Assembly (NCBI GenBank): GCA_003105195.1
Contig: PQAH01000063.1
Span: forward strand, 1-61,249
Length of the DNA stretch: 61,249 bases
Direction of reading: 5' to 3'
Source of the DNA: Bradyrhizobiaceae bacterium
GTDB lineage: Bacteria; Pseudomonadota; Alphaproteobacteria; Rhizobiales; Xanthobacteraceae
The number at the start of each line of letters is the position of its first letter. Position 1 is the first letter of the stretch. The position numbers and the translations under genes were made by a program. The notes under the pieces are model-generated. The model was given only the letters and a program-made list of their open reading frames with translations. It searched no databases and had not been told where the DNA came from. Positions 51,268 through 59,766 of the stretch are shown piece by piece.

Positions 51268-52533
51268 ATGTCCCTGCAAGGCCCGATCGTCCTGGTCGCC
51301 GACCGGCGCGTCGCCGATGTCTTTGCGGTGCTGTCGCAGGCCGGGGCGTTTCCGGTGGTCGAATGCGCGTGGCACGAGCTCGCCGCGGCGGTCGCGTCGG
51401 TGAACCCGGCTGCCATCGTGCTCGCCGAGAACGGGCCCGAATCGGAAACGCTGGCCGCGAGGATCGAGACCGCGCGGGCCGCGCTCGCGGGCCCGATCGT
51501 CCCGATGATCGCGGTGATGCACGGCGCCGAGGCGCCGGTGCTCTCCCATGCCCTCACGCTCGGCTTCGACGCGGCCGAGCGGCTGCTGGCACCGCGGTTG
51601 CGCGCCGCGCTGCGGGTGCGCGCCCTGCACGCGACCGTGCTGCGCCGCGCCGAGGCGTTTTCCGACCAGGGGCTCGCCGTGCCGCCGATGCCGCCGGGCG
51701 ATCCGATCGAGGATGCGACCGTGCTGGTGACGGGCCGCGGCCGCAACTACCCGGCGCTCACGGTCGCGATCGGCGAGCGCGTCGGCCTGGTCGGCGCGCT
51801 CAGCCTGGAGAATGCCAAGAAATATCTCGAGGCGCGCGACATCGACGGCGTGGTGATCGGCGACGGATTCAACCGCGCCGTGGTCGAGAATTTCCTGGTG
51901 GAGCTGGGCTCGGATCCGCGCTGGCGCGACCTGCCCGTGGTGGTGTCGCCCGAGATCACCTGCGAGCTCGATCCGGAGCGCCTGCCGAACCTGGAGTGGC
52001 TGCGCGCCGAGCCCGCGCGTGTCGCCGCGCACATCCTGCCCTTCGCGCGGCTGCATGCGCTGGCGGCGCGGATGCGGCGCATGATCGCCTCCCTCGACCA
52101 GAAGGGCATCGTCGACCCCGAGACCGGCCTGCTCCAGCGCCAGGCCTTCATGCACGATCTCGCGCGCGCCGTGACGGATGCCGACGCGCGCGGCGTCGGC
52201 CTCTCGATCGCCCGCTTCGCCTTCGAGGCCGGCGCGGGCCGGCGCGCCACCCTCGACGCGGCGCGCATCGTCGGCCGGCTCGTGCGCGCCACCGACTTCG
52301 CCTGCCGCGACGAGGACGGCAGCATCGTCATCGCCTTCACGGAGACCGAGCTGCGCATGGCGCATGTGATCGCGCGTCGCATCGCCAGCGTGATCAAGCA
52401 CACGGCGCTCACGCCCGGGCAGGAGCGCCATCGCGTCACGCCGGCCATCGCGCTCGCCGCGCTCAAGGACGGCGACACGCCGGAAAGCCTCACCGGCCGG
52501 ATCTCGACCGACCGGCTGGTTGCGGCGGTCTGA
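51268..52533 (+). CDS. Degenerate receiver/GGDEF-domain regulator (PleD/PopA-like)
   Basis: 421 residues. Two receiver-like folds (~1-120 and ~145-260) are followed by a GGDEF-like domain beginning DPETGLLQRQAFMHDLARAV near residue 292. The catalytic GG[D/E]EF loop is not present; the matching place reads CRDEDGSIVIAF, and no inhibitory RxxD is clear. It should not synthesise cyclic di-GMP and may instead bind a nucleotide or protein, like PopA. A GTG at 51262 is an alternative start. Separated from the ANL-like gene by 159 nt with a weak promoter candidate. Confidence 0.75.
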   Translation: MSLQGPIVLVADRRVADVFAVLSQAGAFPVVECAWHELAAAVASVNPAAIVLAENGPESETLAARIETARAALAGPIVPMIAVMHGAEAPVLSHALTLGFDAAERLLAPRLRAALRVRALHATVLRRAEAFSDQGLAVPPMPPGDPIEDATVLVTGRGRNYPALTVAIGERVGLVGALSLENAKKYLEARDIDGVVIGDGFNRAVVENFLVELGSDPRWRDLPVVVSPEITCELDPERLPNLEWLRAEPARVAAHILPFARLHALAARMRRMIASLDQKGIVDPETGLLQRQAFMHDLARAVTDADARGVGLSIARFAFEAGAGRRATLDAARIVGRLVRATDFACRDEDGSIVIAFTETELRMAHVIARRIASVIKHTALTPGQERHRVTPAIALAALKDGDTPESLTGRISTDRLVAAV

Positions 52534-52571
52534 CCGAGCGCCTAACCTCGGCCGAACAGCCGAGGTGGCCC

Positions 52572-53288
52572 ATGAACGACACCCCTTCGAACGACAGCCC
52601 TTCTCCCGCCGCGGGCGCCGCGCAGCTCACCGTCGACGTCGTCTCCGACGTGGTCTGTCCCTGGTGCTTCATCGGCAAGCGCCGGCTCGAGAGGGCGATG
52701 GCGCTGCGGCCGGATCTCGATGTCGAGGTGAACTGGCACCCGTATTTCCTCAACGACTGGATCCCGCGCGAGGGCATCGGCCGCGAACAGTATCTGACGA
52801 CCAAGTTCGGCTCGGTCGAACGCTATGCGTCGATCGCGCGGCGCGTAGCCGAGGCCGCCGCGGGCGAAGGCCTCAGCTACGCGATCGATCGGATCTCGCG
52901 CCAGCCGAACACGCTCGACTGCCACCGGCTGATCCTGTGGGCGCGCAACACCGGCAACGCGGCGCGCATGAAGCAGCGGCTGATGGACCTCTACTTCACC
53001 GAGGGCGCGGACCTCACCGACCGCGAGGTGCTGGTGCGGGCCGCGGCGGACTGCGGCCTGGACCGCGATCTCACGCGCGAGCTGCTCGCGGGCGATGCGG
53101 ACGTCGACCGGGTCTCGGCCGAGGCGCTGCGGGCCAAGGAGGCCGGCATCGACGGCGTGCCCTGCTTCATCCTCGGCGGCATGCTCGCGGTCTCGGGCGC
53201 GCAGGAGCCCGAGTATCTCGCGGCCGCGATGGACCGTGCCGTCGAGGAGCGCGCCCGGCGCGGCATGGCGTCGGCGACACCGGACTGA
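52572..53288 (+). CDS. DsbA family oxidoreductase, FrnE-like
   Basis: 238 residues. The thioredoxin-fold active site CPWC lies in SDVVCPWCFIGKRRLE near residue 30, with the cis-proline loop GIDGVPCFILGG near residue 194. No signal peptide, so cytosolic; residues 1-18 are Ser/Pro-rich. FrnE relatives act as disulfide isomerases or in redox stress response. 38 nt after the GGDEF-like gene, possibly co-transcribed. Confidence 0.9.
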   Translation: MNDTPSNDSPSPAAGAAQLTVDVVSDVVCPWCFIGKRRLERAMALRPDLDVEVNWHPYFLNDWIPREGIGREQYLTTKFGSVERYASIARRVAEAAAGEGLSYAIDRISRQPNTLDCHRLILWARNTGNAARMKQRLMDLYFTEGADLTDREVLVRAAADCGLDRDLTRELLAGDADVDRVSAEALRAKEAGIDGVPCFILGGMLAVSGAQEPEYLAAAMDRAVEERARRGMASATPD

Positions 53289-53292
53289 GCCG

Positions 53293-53871
53293 TCAGCGCG
53301 CGAGGCGCAAGGCCAGCACCAGGATCGCGCTCGCCGCGATCCAGGCGCCGAGCACGCGGACCGCGAGCCGCATCCATTCGCGCCGCGCGCGTGCCGCGAC
53401 CTCGCCGATCAGCAGGAGCGGTGCGAGCGCGCCGAGGCCGGTGCCGAGTTGGATCACCAGCGCGGCCGAGATCCGCACGGCTTGCGGCGGCGAGTCGAGC
53501 GCGATGGCGGCCCCGCCCGCGAGCGCGATGGCGGCATTCGCCGCCGCGGGAAGCTTCCAGGCCGCGGCCGCGAGCACCCCCGACAGGGCCGCGACCGCGA
53601 GGATGACCAGGGGCGCCGGCGTCTCGCCGATGCCGCGGGCGATGGCGAGGAAGCCGCACAGCAGGCCGACCGCGAAGGCGGCAAAGAGCACGCGGCGCGC
53701 GGGCTGCCGGCTGCTCAGCAAGGCGAGTCCCACGAGCGCAAGCGCGTGCGGGGTGACCAGCCAGGGATGCAGCAGTCCGGACCAGAAGCCGTTGCCGCCG
53801 ACAGGATCATGCGCCTGCGCGGGTGCCGCGAGGATCGCCAGGACGATCGCGCAGGCGACCGCGCGGATCAT
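53293..53871 (-). CDS. HupE/UreJ-like membrane protein, second copy
   Basis: 192 residues, five or six membrane helices. A signal-like start (residues 1-20, PAQAHD) leads to HDPVGGNGFWSGLLHPWLV. The family metal-binding HPxxGxDH motif is not kept: this copy reads HPWLVTPHAL, so the Asp is missing. ATG 53871 overlaps the upstream hupE stop by 4 nt. It may be the partner subunit of the canonical copy. Confidence 0.72.
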   Translation of the reverse strand: MIRAVACAIVLAILAAPAQAHDPVGGNGFWSGLLHPWLVTPHALALVGLALLSSRQPARRVLFAAFAVGLLCGFLAIARGIGETPAPLVILAVAALSGVLAAAAWKLPAAANAAIALAGGAAIALDSPPQAVRISAALVIQLGTGLGALAPLLLIGEVAARARREWMRLAVRVLGAWIAASAILVLALRLAR

Positions 53872-54464
53872 GCCATGGCGCTGAACGCGACGACGCCGAC
53901 GGCCGCGATCGCGAGACCGGCGGTGCGCACCGCGAGCCGCCCGCCCGGCCATCGCGTCGCGAGGCCGAAGGCGATGCCGGCGAGATGCAGCAGGCCGGTC
54001 GCGACCACGAAGCCGACCGAATAGGCGGTCGCGTCGGTGCCGGGCGGCAGCTCGGCACCGTGGGCATAGCCGTGGAACACCGCGAAGGCGCCGACCAGGA
54101 CGGCCGCGATCCAGAGCGCCGGCCGCGCCGCGAGCGCCACCATCGCGCCGAGCACGATGGCGGAGGCCGCGATGCCGATCTCGGCCGCCGGCAGCGGCAG
54201 GCCGAGGATCCCGAGCGCGCCGCCTCCGGCCATGATCAGCGGAAAGACGATCGGCAGCACCCAGATGCCCGGCGCGCCGAGAACGGCGCCCCACAGGCCG
54301 ACCGCCACCATGGCGACCACGTGGTCGAGCCCGAGCAAGGGGTGGACGAATCCGTCCGCGCCGCCGCCGAGCACGCCGCCGGTGTGCGCCAGGGCGGGCG
54401 ACGTGGATGCGATGGCCAGGGCGAGTGCCGCGACGGCGCGTCGGAGACGATACGATAGGCGCAT
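53868..54464 (-). CDS. HupE/UreJ family Ni/Co transporter
   Basis: 198 residues with six membrane helices. Signal-like N-terminus (residues 1-26, PALAHTG) exposes a His right after it, and GFVHPLLGLDHVVAM carries the HPxxGxDH metal motif. HFHGYAHGAELP-type segment (FHGYAHGAEL) is near residue 130. HupE imports nickel or cobalt for hydrogenase, urease or cobalamin. No nickel-enzyme genes lie in this window. Leads the two-gene operon. Confidence 0.87.
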   Translation of the reverse strand: MRLSYRLRRAVAALALAIASTSPALAHTGGVLGGGADGFVHPLLGLDHVVAMVAVGLWGAVLGAPGIWVLPIVFPLIMAGGGALGILGLPLPAAEIGIAASAIVLGAMVALAARPALWIAAVLVGAFAVFHGYAHGAELPPGTDATAYSVGFVVATGLLHLAGIAFGLATRWPGGRLAVRTAGLAIAAVGVVAFSAMA

Positions 54465-54804
54465 GGATGGGGCCCGTGTCAGATCGCGACAACCAGCATC
54501 CTAGCAGCCGCAGATCCTGTTGGGCAGCAAGTGGCCAGGAGGTGAGCCGAAACTTGCAGCCCCCAGCCGCCCGGACATCCACGAGAACTTGCAGGCCATG
54601 AAAGCAATCCGGTTGTGACCCGGGGAAAACATTCTTCGCGCCATGTTCTATATTGCGCCAGTGGAGCCAAGACCGGGCCGGAGGGGTGCGATGGCTGCCA
54701 AGGGTACATCGGCTAAGTCGTCGACCTCTGGGCATACGGCCGGCTCGGCAGGTTGCCCGTGGTCTTTACGTTCTTGCAGAGCCACGCAACCTGGGCCAGG
54801 ACGA
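54465..54804. other. 340-nt intergenic region, no supported gene
   Basis: Between hupE (minus) and the 3' end of the GntR gene (minus). A direct repeat AACTTGCAG occurs twice near 54550 and 54590. An imperfect stem GGTTGCccGTGG / CCACGCAACC (54751-54791) lies after the GntR stop and may be its terminator. Short reading frames encode hydrophobic stretches on both strands, but nothing I recognise. GC content begins to fall here, which marks the probable edge of an acquired block. Confidence 0.5.
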
Positions 54805-55524
54805 TCAAGAAGATCGCGCTTTCGAGCGCCCTGTTTGTTCCCATTCCTCCAAGAAAATCTTCAAAGTGGTTCGGAAATGCTGCTCCACCAATCGGACAGC
54901 CTTGTCGGTATCTCGAGCCAGCGTGGCATCGCGCATCATGCGGTGCTCCTTGAAAGTATCCCGACGTGTGCCGACGGCGACCAAGCTGCGAAACCGATAC
55001 CGTTGGGAGTGCATGTTGAGGATCTCTCGCATACGCATCAACCATGCAGAATCACACGCGCTGACCAGCGCATCGTGGAAGTCGCGGTTCTTGCTTTCGA
55101 AGTCATCGGCGGCACCGGTTTTTCTAAGCCGGTCCTCTGCCTTTGCGAGGCGATGGTGACTCGCGAGAATGTTCGACTCCCATTCCTCGCCGCCGTTCTG
55201 AATTGATTGGCGTAACGCCATCACTTCGAGCGTGATCCGAAGCTCGGTTATCTCCCGGAATTCCTCCGCGGACATCGGAGCGGCTCTGAAACCTTTGCGC
55301 TCTTCGTTTGTGACAAGGCCTTCTGCCACGAGCCGGGAAAGTGCCTCTCTGATCGGACTGGCGCCGATTCCCAATCGCTTCCGCAACGCATCAATGCGCA
55401 ATCTGCTGCCCGGCGCGCTAACCCCGACGAGCAGATCGTTCTTGATCGAGCGATAAGCGCCTTCGGTGAGGCTTCGTGTTTCGCCGGTCTCTCGGGTGGT
55501 CTTGCTGCTGACAGATGTATTCAT
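54805..55524 (-). CDS. GntR family transcriptional regulator, FadR/FCD type
   Basis: 239 residues. Winged helix at ~18-90: SLTEGAYRSIKNDLLVGV, LRIDALRKRLGIGASPIREA, LSRLVAEGLV. The FCD effector domain (~100-225) keeps the metal or ligand histidines: RDFHDAL, EHRMMRDA and VEQHF. FCD regulators sense organic acids and usually repress. Divergent from the dehydrogenase-FAH-Liv operon, which is the likely target. AT richer than the genes to its left. Confidence 0.88.
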   Translation of the reverse strand: MNTSVSSKTTRETGETRSLTEGAYRSIKNDLLVGVSAPGSRLRIDALRKRLGIGASPIREALSRLVAEGLVTNEERKGFRAAPMSAEEFREITELRITLEVMALRQSIQNGGEEWESNILASHHRLAKAEDRLRKTGAADDFESKNRDFHDALVSACDSAWLMRMREILNMHSQRYRFRSLVAVGTRRDTFKEHRMMRDATLARDTDKAVRLVEQHFRTTLKIFLEEWEQTGRSKARSS

Positions 55525-56191
55525 GTGACGATCAGAATTCGCTCCATGTCGCGGTCGCGTCGATTCCCGAGCCCGGGCACCGGAAATATTTATCATGCAA
55601 CTTTCGGGCGCAAGGCATCCGTCCTGTTGGGCATCGCAGACGCGACAGTCCCCCGACAAGCACGTGCCGAGGTCGCGGTCGTGAACGAGAAAGGGCCGAT
55701 CGGTGAGAATTCCAGCTCCTGGATCGCGCTGGTTTCGGTAGCTGCGACATCGGTCAATCGGCCCATTGACTCCCGTCATTTCATCGACAATTATTACAAA
55801 TATCGATGAAATGAAAGGGGGCGGCGCTGAAGTTCGGTCACCTTGGGCCTCACCCACGCCGCGCTTCGAACTGTCAACGATTTCGCGCCGGCCTGCTGGA
55901 GCGGACGTGGCGACGCTCCGATTCAAATCGCGCCTCGCCATGGCGAGATTTGCGGCGCACGACGAAAACCGCTTCACGCGGGAGATTGTGACGCACGCAA
56001 TGCCATGTGCGGCTGCTGTGTGCAGCGGAGAGATGCCGATGGACCTGTTGCGGTGGGATATCCGGCCTCATTCGCGGATGGGCGGCCGCGTCTCCAGGAC
56101 GGACATCGACAATGTTCATATCGCCAATGTTCATGGCGTGATTGGGCCAGGGCTGGACCACTCACAACGAATGTACTGACTGACAAGACTG
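55525..56191. other. 667-nt divergent intergenic region
   Basis: Between the GntR gene (minus) and the dehydrogenase operon (plus). It holds the inverted repeat at 55777-55813, a TTGACT -35 candidate at 55766-55771, and direct repeats AATGTTCAT at 56111-56119 and 56126-56134. The open frames here, the longest ~137 codons, show no family I know and no ribosome-binding site. It may be a remnant of a lost gene or a long regulatory region. Confidence 0.45.
55777..55813. promoter_or_regulatory. Perfect 11-bp inverted repeat, candidate GntR operator
   Basis: CATTTCATCGA (55777-55787) and TCGATGAAATG (55803-55813), spacer of 15 AT-rich bases. Lies in the divergent region and overlaps possible promoter elements on both strands. 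Not followed by a T-run, so a terminator is unlikely. Confidence 0.55.
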
Positions 56192-57217
56192 ATGGCACCA
56201 ACTTCGCGGCCAAAGATTGTCATCCCAGACGACATCAACCGGGCATTCATTTCCTCGGAGAATCTGGCGCTGCTCGAGGAGATCGCGGTCGTTCAGAGTT
56301 ACGATACGCGCGCGTCGAGCGACCAAGAGCTGATCGAACGGATTTGCGACGCAGACGTCATTCTGTCATTCCGCCCCGCGTTTACCAAATTCCCCAAATC
56401 GGTCCTCGATGGCGCCCGCAGCCTTCGGATGGTCGCCATCTCGGGCACAGGTGTCGAGGACGTAGACGTCGCAGAAGCTAGCACAAGGGGCATTGCGGTC
56501 TGCAATGTCGTCGGCCCCTCAAATCGGGCAGTGGCCGAGCACTGCGTCGCACTCCTGTTCGCCGTTGCCCGATCCATCCCGGCGCAAGATCGCGCGATCA
56601 GGCGCGGCGAGTGGAAATCTGCGCAAGGAATCGAACTCGGCGGCAAGATCCTGGGAATAGTCGGGGTCAGCGGAATATCGTCGGAGCTTGCTCCGCTCGC
56701 GCGCGCACTTGGAATGAACGTCGTCTCCTGGTCGCGAAACAATGATCCCGCCCGGGCAGAGGCCATCGGAGCACGTGCTGTTGCCTTCGAAGAGCTCCTC
56801 GCCACGGCGGATGTCATCTCGCTCCACGTACGCCTGAACGACACAACGCGCGGAATGATCGGCTCCGACCAGTTTCGCCGCATGAAGCAGGGTGCGATCA
56901 TCATCAACACCGCGCGAGGCGGCGTCATCGATGAAGGCGCGTTGATCAGCGCGTTGAACACGGGACGCATCGCGGGTGCGGGCCTGGACGTCTTCGCGCA
57001 CGAGCCGGTGCCCTCGGGTCATCCGTTTCTCGCGATGGACAATGTGGTGATGACGCCTGTGTCGGCGTGGAACACGGTGGATGCGTCCGCCCGCATGATC
57101 AATCAAAGCATTGACAACGTTGTGCACTTTCTGAAAGGCACGCCGATCAATGTCGTGAATCTGAATGCTCTTGGGGGCGAAATTCCGCGCGTAGGTTGCT
57201 TGGGGGGAAGTAAGTGA
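56192..57217 (+). CDS. D-2-hydroxyacid dehydrogenase family protein with altered active site
   Basis: 341 residues. The overall fold is clear: IINTARGGVIDEGALISAL gives the substrate Arg, and GLDVFAHEPVP the Glu. Two key places are changed. The dinucleotide motif reads GIVGVSGISSEL, with Ser at two of the three glycine positions of GxGxxG. The catalytic His (TPH) is Val: MTPVSAWNT. Both are in good context, and His to Val needs three base changes, so a sequencing error is unlikely. It may be inactive as a dehydrogenase or have another role. The next gene begins in its stop codon. Confidence 0.82.
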   Translation: MAPTSRPKIVIPDDINRAFISSENLALLEEIAVVQSYDTRASSDQELIERICDADVILSFRPAFTKFPKSVLDGARSLRMVAISGTGVEDVDVAEASTRGIAVCNVVGPSNRAVAEHCVALLFAVARSIPAQDRAIRRGEWKSAQGIELGGKILGIVGVSGISSELAPLARALGMNVVSWSRNNDPARAEAIGARAVAFEELLATADVISLHVRLNDTTRGMIGSDQFRRMKQGAIIINTARGGVIDEGALISALNTGRIAGAGLDVFAHEPVPSGHPFLAMDNVVMTPVSAWNTVDASARMINQSIDNVVHFLKGTPINVVNLNALGGEIPRVGCLGGSK

Positions 57218-57993
57218 AAATCGCACGTTATTGGGATCCGACCGCCAACGCCGCAAGGTACGGGATCGTCGAAGGCGAGATCATCCGCGAGCTGGCGGAC
57301 CACCCGTACCGCAAGATCACCAAGACCGACAACGCGCGTCCGCTCGCTGCGACGCAGCTTCTCGCACCTTGCGAACCGACCAAGATCATTGCGGGCGGCG
57401 CGAACTATCGCGGCCATCTTGCGGAAGTCGGGCTGCCGATGCCGACGGTGCCCGTCTTCTTCCTCAAGCCGCCGACAACGCTGATCGGACCCGATCAGCC
57501 GGTCATCTATCCGCCGGAAACCAAGAAGCTCGAATATGAGGGCGAACTCGCGGTCGTGGTGAAGAGCCCGATGCGTAACACGCCGCCGGGCGACGTGCTG
57601 AACAACCTGCTCGGCTACACCTGCGTGAACGACGTGACGGCGCGGGACATTCAGGTGATCGGCGGTAACCTGCTGCATCTTTGCCATTCGAAATCGTTCG
57701 ACACGTTCTGCCCAACCGGGCCATGGGTCGAGACCGACCTTGATGCGCATTCGCTCGACATCGAGCTGCGCATCAATGGCGAGGTGCGCCAGCGCAAGAC
57801 CAACACAAGCGACATGATCTTTCCGGTCGAAGAGATGGTCAGCTACTTCTCGCGCGTGATGACGCTGCTGCCGGGGGACCTCATCTTGACCGGCGCCCCT
57901 CCGGGCATCGGGGGAATGAAGGTCGGCGACAATGTCGAAGTGGTGATCGAGGGGATCGGAACGCTGCGGCACAGCATTGTCTCGGGCGGCTGA
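57214..57993 (+). CDS. Fumarylacetoacetate hydrolase (FAH) family protein
   Basis: 259 residues from GTG 57214 (GTGA overlap). Metal ligands: Glu residues in KKLEYEGELAVVVK near 112 and Asp in NDVTARDIQ near 142. The C-terminal DMIFPVEEMVSYFSRVMTL is typical for FAH-type hydratases/decarboxylases acting on 2-oxo acids. The operon context suggests hydrolysis or decarboxylation in catabolism of an imported carboxylate. The substrate is unknown. Confidence 0.88.
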   Translation: MKIARYWDPTANAARYGIVEGEIIRELADHPYRKITKTDNARPLAATQLLAPCEPTKIIAGGANYRGHLAEVGLPMPTVPVFFLKPPTTLIGPDQPVIYPPETKKLEYEGELAVVVKSPMRNTPPGDVLNNLLGYTCVNDVTARDIQVIGGNLLHLCHSKSFDTFCPTGPWVETDLDAHSLDIELRINGEVRQRKTNTSDMIFPVEEMVSYFSRVMTLLPGDLILTGAPPGIGGMKVGDNVEVVIEGIGTLRHSIVSGG

Positions 57994-57995
57994 CG

Positions 57996-58883
57996 ATGAG
58001 CGTTCTTGCTCAGTTCGCCGTCAACGGCATCGTTACCGGCAGCGTCTATGCGCTGATCGCGCTGGGCTTCGCGTTGATCTTCACGGCGAGCCGAGTGTTC
58101 CACTTCGCGCACGGCGGCGTCTACACGCTCTCGGCGTTCGCCGGTTACACCGTACTGGTGACGCTCGAGCTCGGCATCGTTGCGGCGTTCCTCGCCGCGA
58201 TCGTCACGGCCGCGCTGATCGGCGTACTCATCAACATGCTGCTCTACGAGCCGATGAAGGCGGGCGGCGTGTCGCCTTTCGTCGCGTTGATCTCGTCATT
58301 CGGCGTGCTCATCATCATCACGCACATGACGGCGATGGTCTGGGGTTCGAACCCGGTGGTCCTGTCGCGCGGCGGGAAGACCACGGTCTACCGCTTTGGC
58401 GCGATCTACACGACCGACGCGCAGATGTTGATCATCGGTTTCACCGTGATACTCGCGGTCGCGCTCTGGATTTTCTTCCGCCACATGCGGCTCGGCATTG
58501 CGATCCGCGCGATGGGCAACGATTCGGAGCTCGCCGAAGTTGTGGGCATGCCGGCGAAGCGGCTGCGCAACATCAGCTTCATCGTGGGTTCCGGCCTGGT
58601 CGGCATCAGCGCGATGCTGATCGGGCTCAACGTCGGCATCATCGACTTCAACATGGGGAACGAGATCATCCTGATGGCGACGGTCGCGATGATCATCGGC
58701 GGTCTCGGCAATGTCGGGGCTGCGGCCGGCGGCGGCTTCGTGCTCGGCATGATCCAGAACATCGCGATCTGGAAGATCGAGTCCAAGTGGCAGATGGCGC
58801 TCTCCTTCGCGATCCTGATCATCGTGCTCCTGTTCAAGCCGAACGGGCTGTTCGGCGAGAAACGTCCGGCGACGGGCCTTTGA
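57996..58883 (+). CDS. livH: Branched-chain amino acid-type ABC permease LivH
   Basis: 295 residues with about eight membrane helices. LivH-family start: GIVTGSVYALIALGFALIF, followed by LRNISFIVGSGLVGISAM. Starts 2 nt after the FAH gene, so it is co-transcribed. Liv-type importers also carry aromatic and other carboxylic acids, which suits this operon better than amino acids. Confidence 0.9.
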   Translation: MSVLAQFAVNGIVTGSVYALIALGFALIFTASRVFHFAHGGVYTLSAFAGYTVLVTLELGIVAAFLAAIVTAALIGVLINMLLYEPMKAGGVSPFVALISSFGVLIIITHMTAMVWGSNPVVLSRGGKTTVYRFGAIYTTDAQMLIIGFTVILAVALWIFFRHMRLGIAIRAMGNDSELAEVVGMPAKRLRNISFIVGSGLVGISAMLIGLNVGIIDFNMGNEIILMATVAMIIGGLGNVGAAAGGGFVLGMIQNIAIWKIESKWQMALSFAILIIVLLFKPNGLFGEKRPATGL

Positions 58884-58884
58884 G

Positions 58885-59757
58885 ATGGAGTACTTCATCT
58901 ACATCGGTACGCTGATCGCGATCTACGCGACGCTGACGATCTCGCTCAACCTGCTGGTCGGTTACACCGGGCTCATCTCGATCGCACAGGCCGCGATCTA
59001 CGGCGTCGGCGCCTACACGACCGCGCTGCTTGCGCTGAACTTCACCAACGATCTGTTGATCTCCTTCGTGTGCGCCGCAGTCGTCGGAGTGTTCGTGTCG
59101 TTGATTATCGCGCTGCCGTCGCTGCGGCTGACCAACGAGTATTTCCTGATCGCCACGATGGGTTTCCAAGCGATCATTTTCAGCCTGTTCATGAACCTCG
59201 AGATCACCGGCGGCGCGTCCGGCCTCTATGGCATCCCGCATCCGACCCTGTTCGGGCACACGATCCGCGCCGGCTGGGAGAAGCTCCTCGTCGCGCTCGC
59301 GCTTGCGGTGATCTGCTACGCTTCTGCGCTGCGTATCACCAATGCACCGTTCGGCCGCTTGCTGCGAGCCGTCCGCGAGGACCAGACAGCCGTCGCCTCG
59401 CTCGGCAAGAGCGTATTCCGCGTCAAGTTGGCGATCTTCGTGTTCTCGGCGGTGTTCGCCTCCGCGGCCGGCACGATCTACGTCTACTCTCTGACCGCGC
59501 TCGACCCGGTCGCGTTCCATCTCGACGAGTCGATCTTCATCATCACGCTCGTGATCGTCGGCGGCACCGGGAGCCTGAACGGCTCGATACTCGCCGCGGC
59601 GCTGCTGATCCTGCTGCCCGAAACATTCAAGTTCATGGCGATCCCAGAGGCAATCGCGCCGGAGGTCCGTCAGGTGCTCTACGGCGCGCTTCTTGTCTTC
59701 TTCACCCGATTCCGCCGTCAGGGTCTGATCGGCGAATACCGCGACGTCTTGAAGTAG
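58885..59757 (+). CDS. livM: Branched-chain amino acid-type ABC permease LivM
   Basis: 290 residues, eight or nine membrane helices. The LivM pattern is LLVGYTGLISIAQAAIYGVG near residue 23 and GRLLRAVREDQTAVASLGKS near 155. It begins 1 nt after livH. Forms the heteromeric pore with LivH. Confidence 0.9.
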   Translation: MEYFIYIGTLIAIYATLTISLNLLVGYTGLISIAQAAIYGVGAYTTALLALNFTNDLLISFVCAAVVGVFVSLIIALPSLRLTNEYFLIATMGFQAIIFSLFMNLEITGGASGLYGIPHPTLFGHTIRAGWEKLLVALALAVICYASALRITNAPFGRLLRAVREDQTAVASLGKSVFRVKLAIFVFSAVFASAAGTIYVYSLTALDPVAFHLDESIFIITLVIVGGTGSLNGSILAAALLILLPETFKFMAIPEAIAPEVRQVLYGALLVFFTRFRRQGLIGEYRDVLK

Positions 59758-59766
59758 GTGCGGCGC

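Noticed and set aside
54720..54860. Hydrophobic frames on both strands at the end of the GntR gene that look like membrane-protein ends
   Set aside because: Short, without start or ribosome-binding site, and partly antisense to GntR. I could not tie them to a family; a gene remnant is possible but unsupported.
55766..56179. 137-codon plus-strand frame before the dehydrogenase gene
   Set aside because: No ribosome-binding site, no recognisable domain, and it runs through the inverted repeat.
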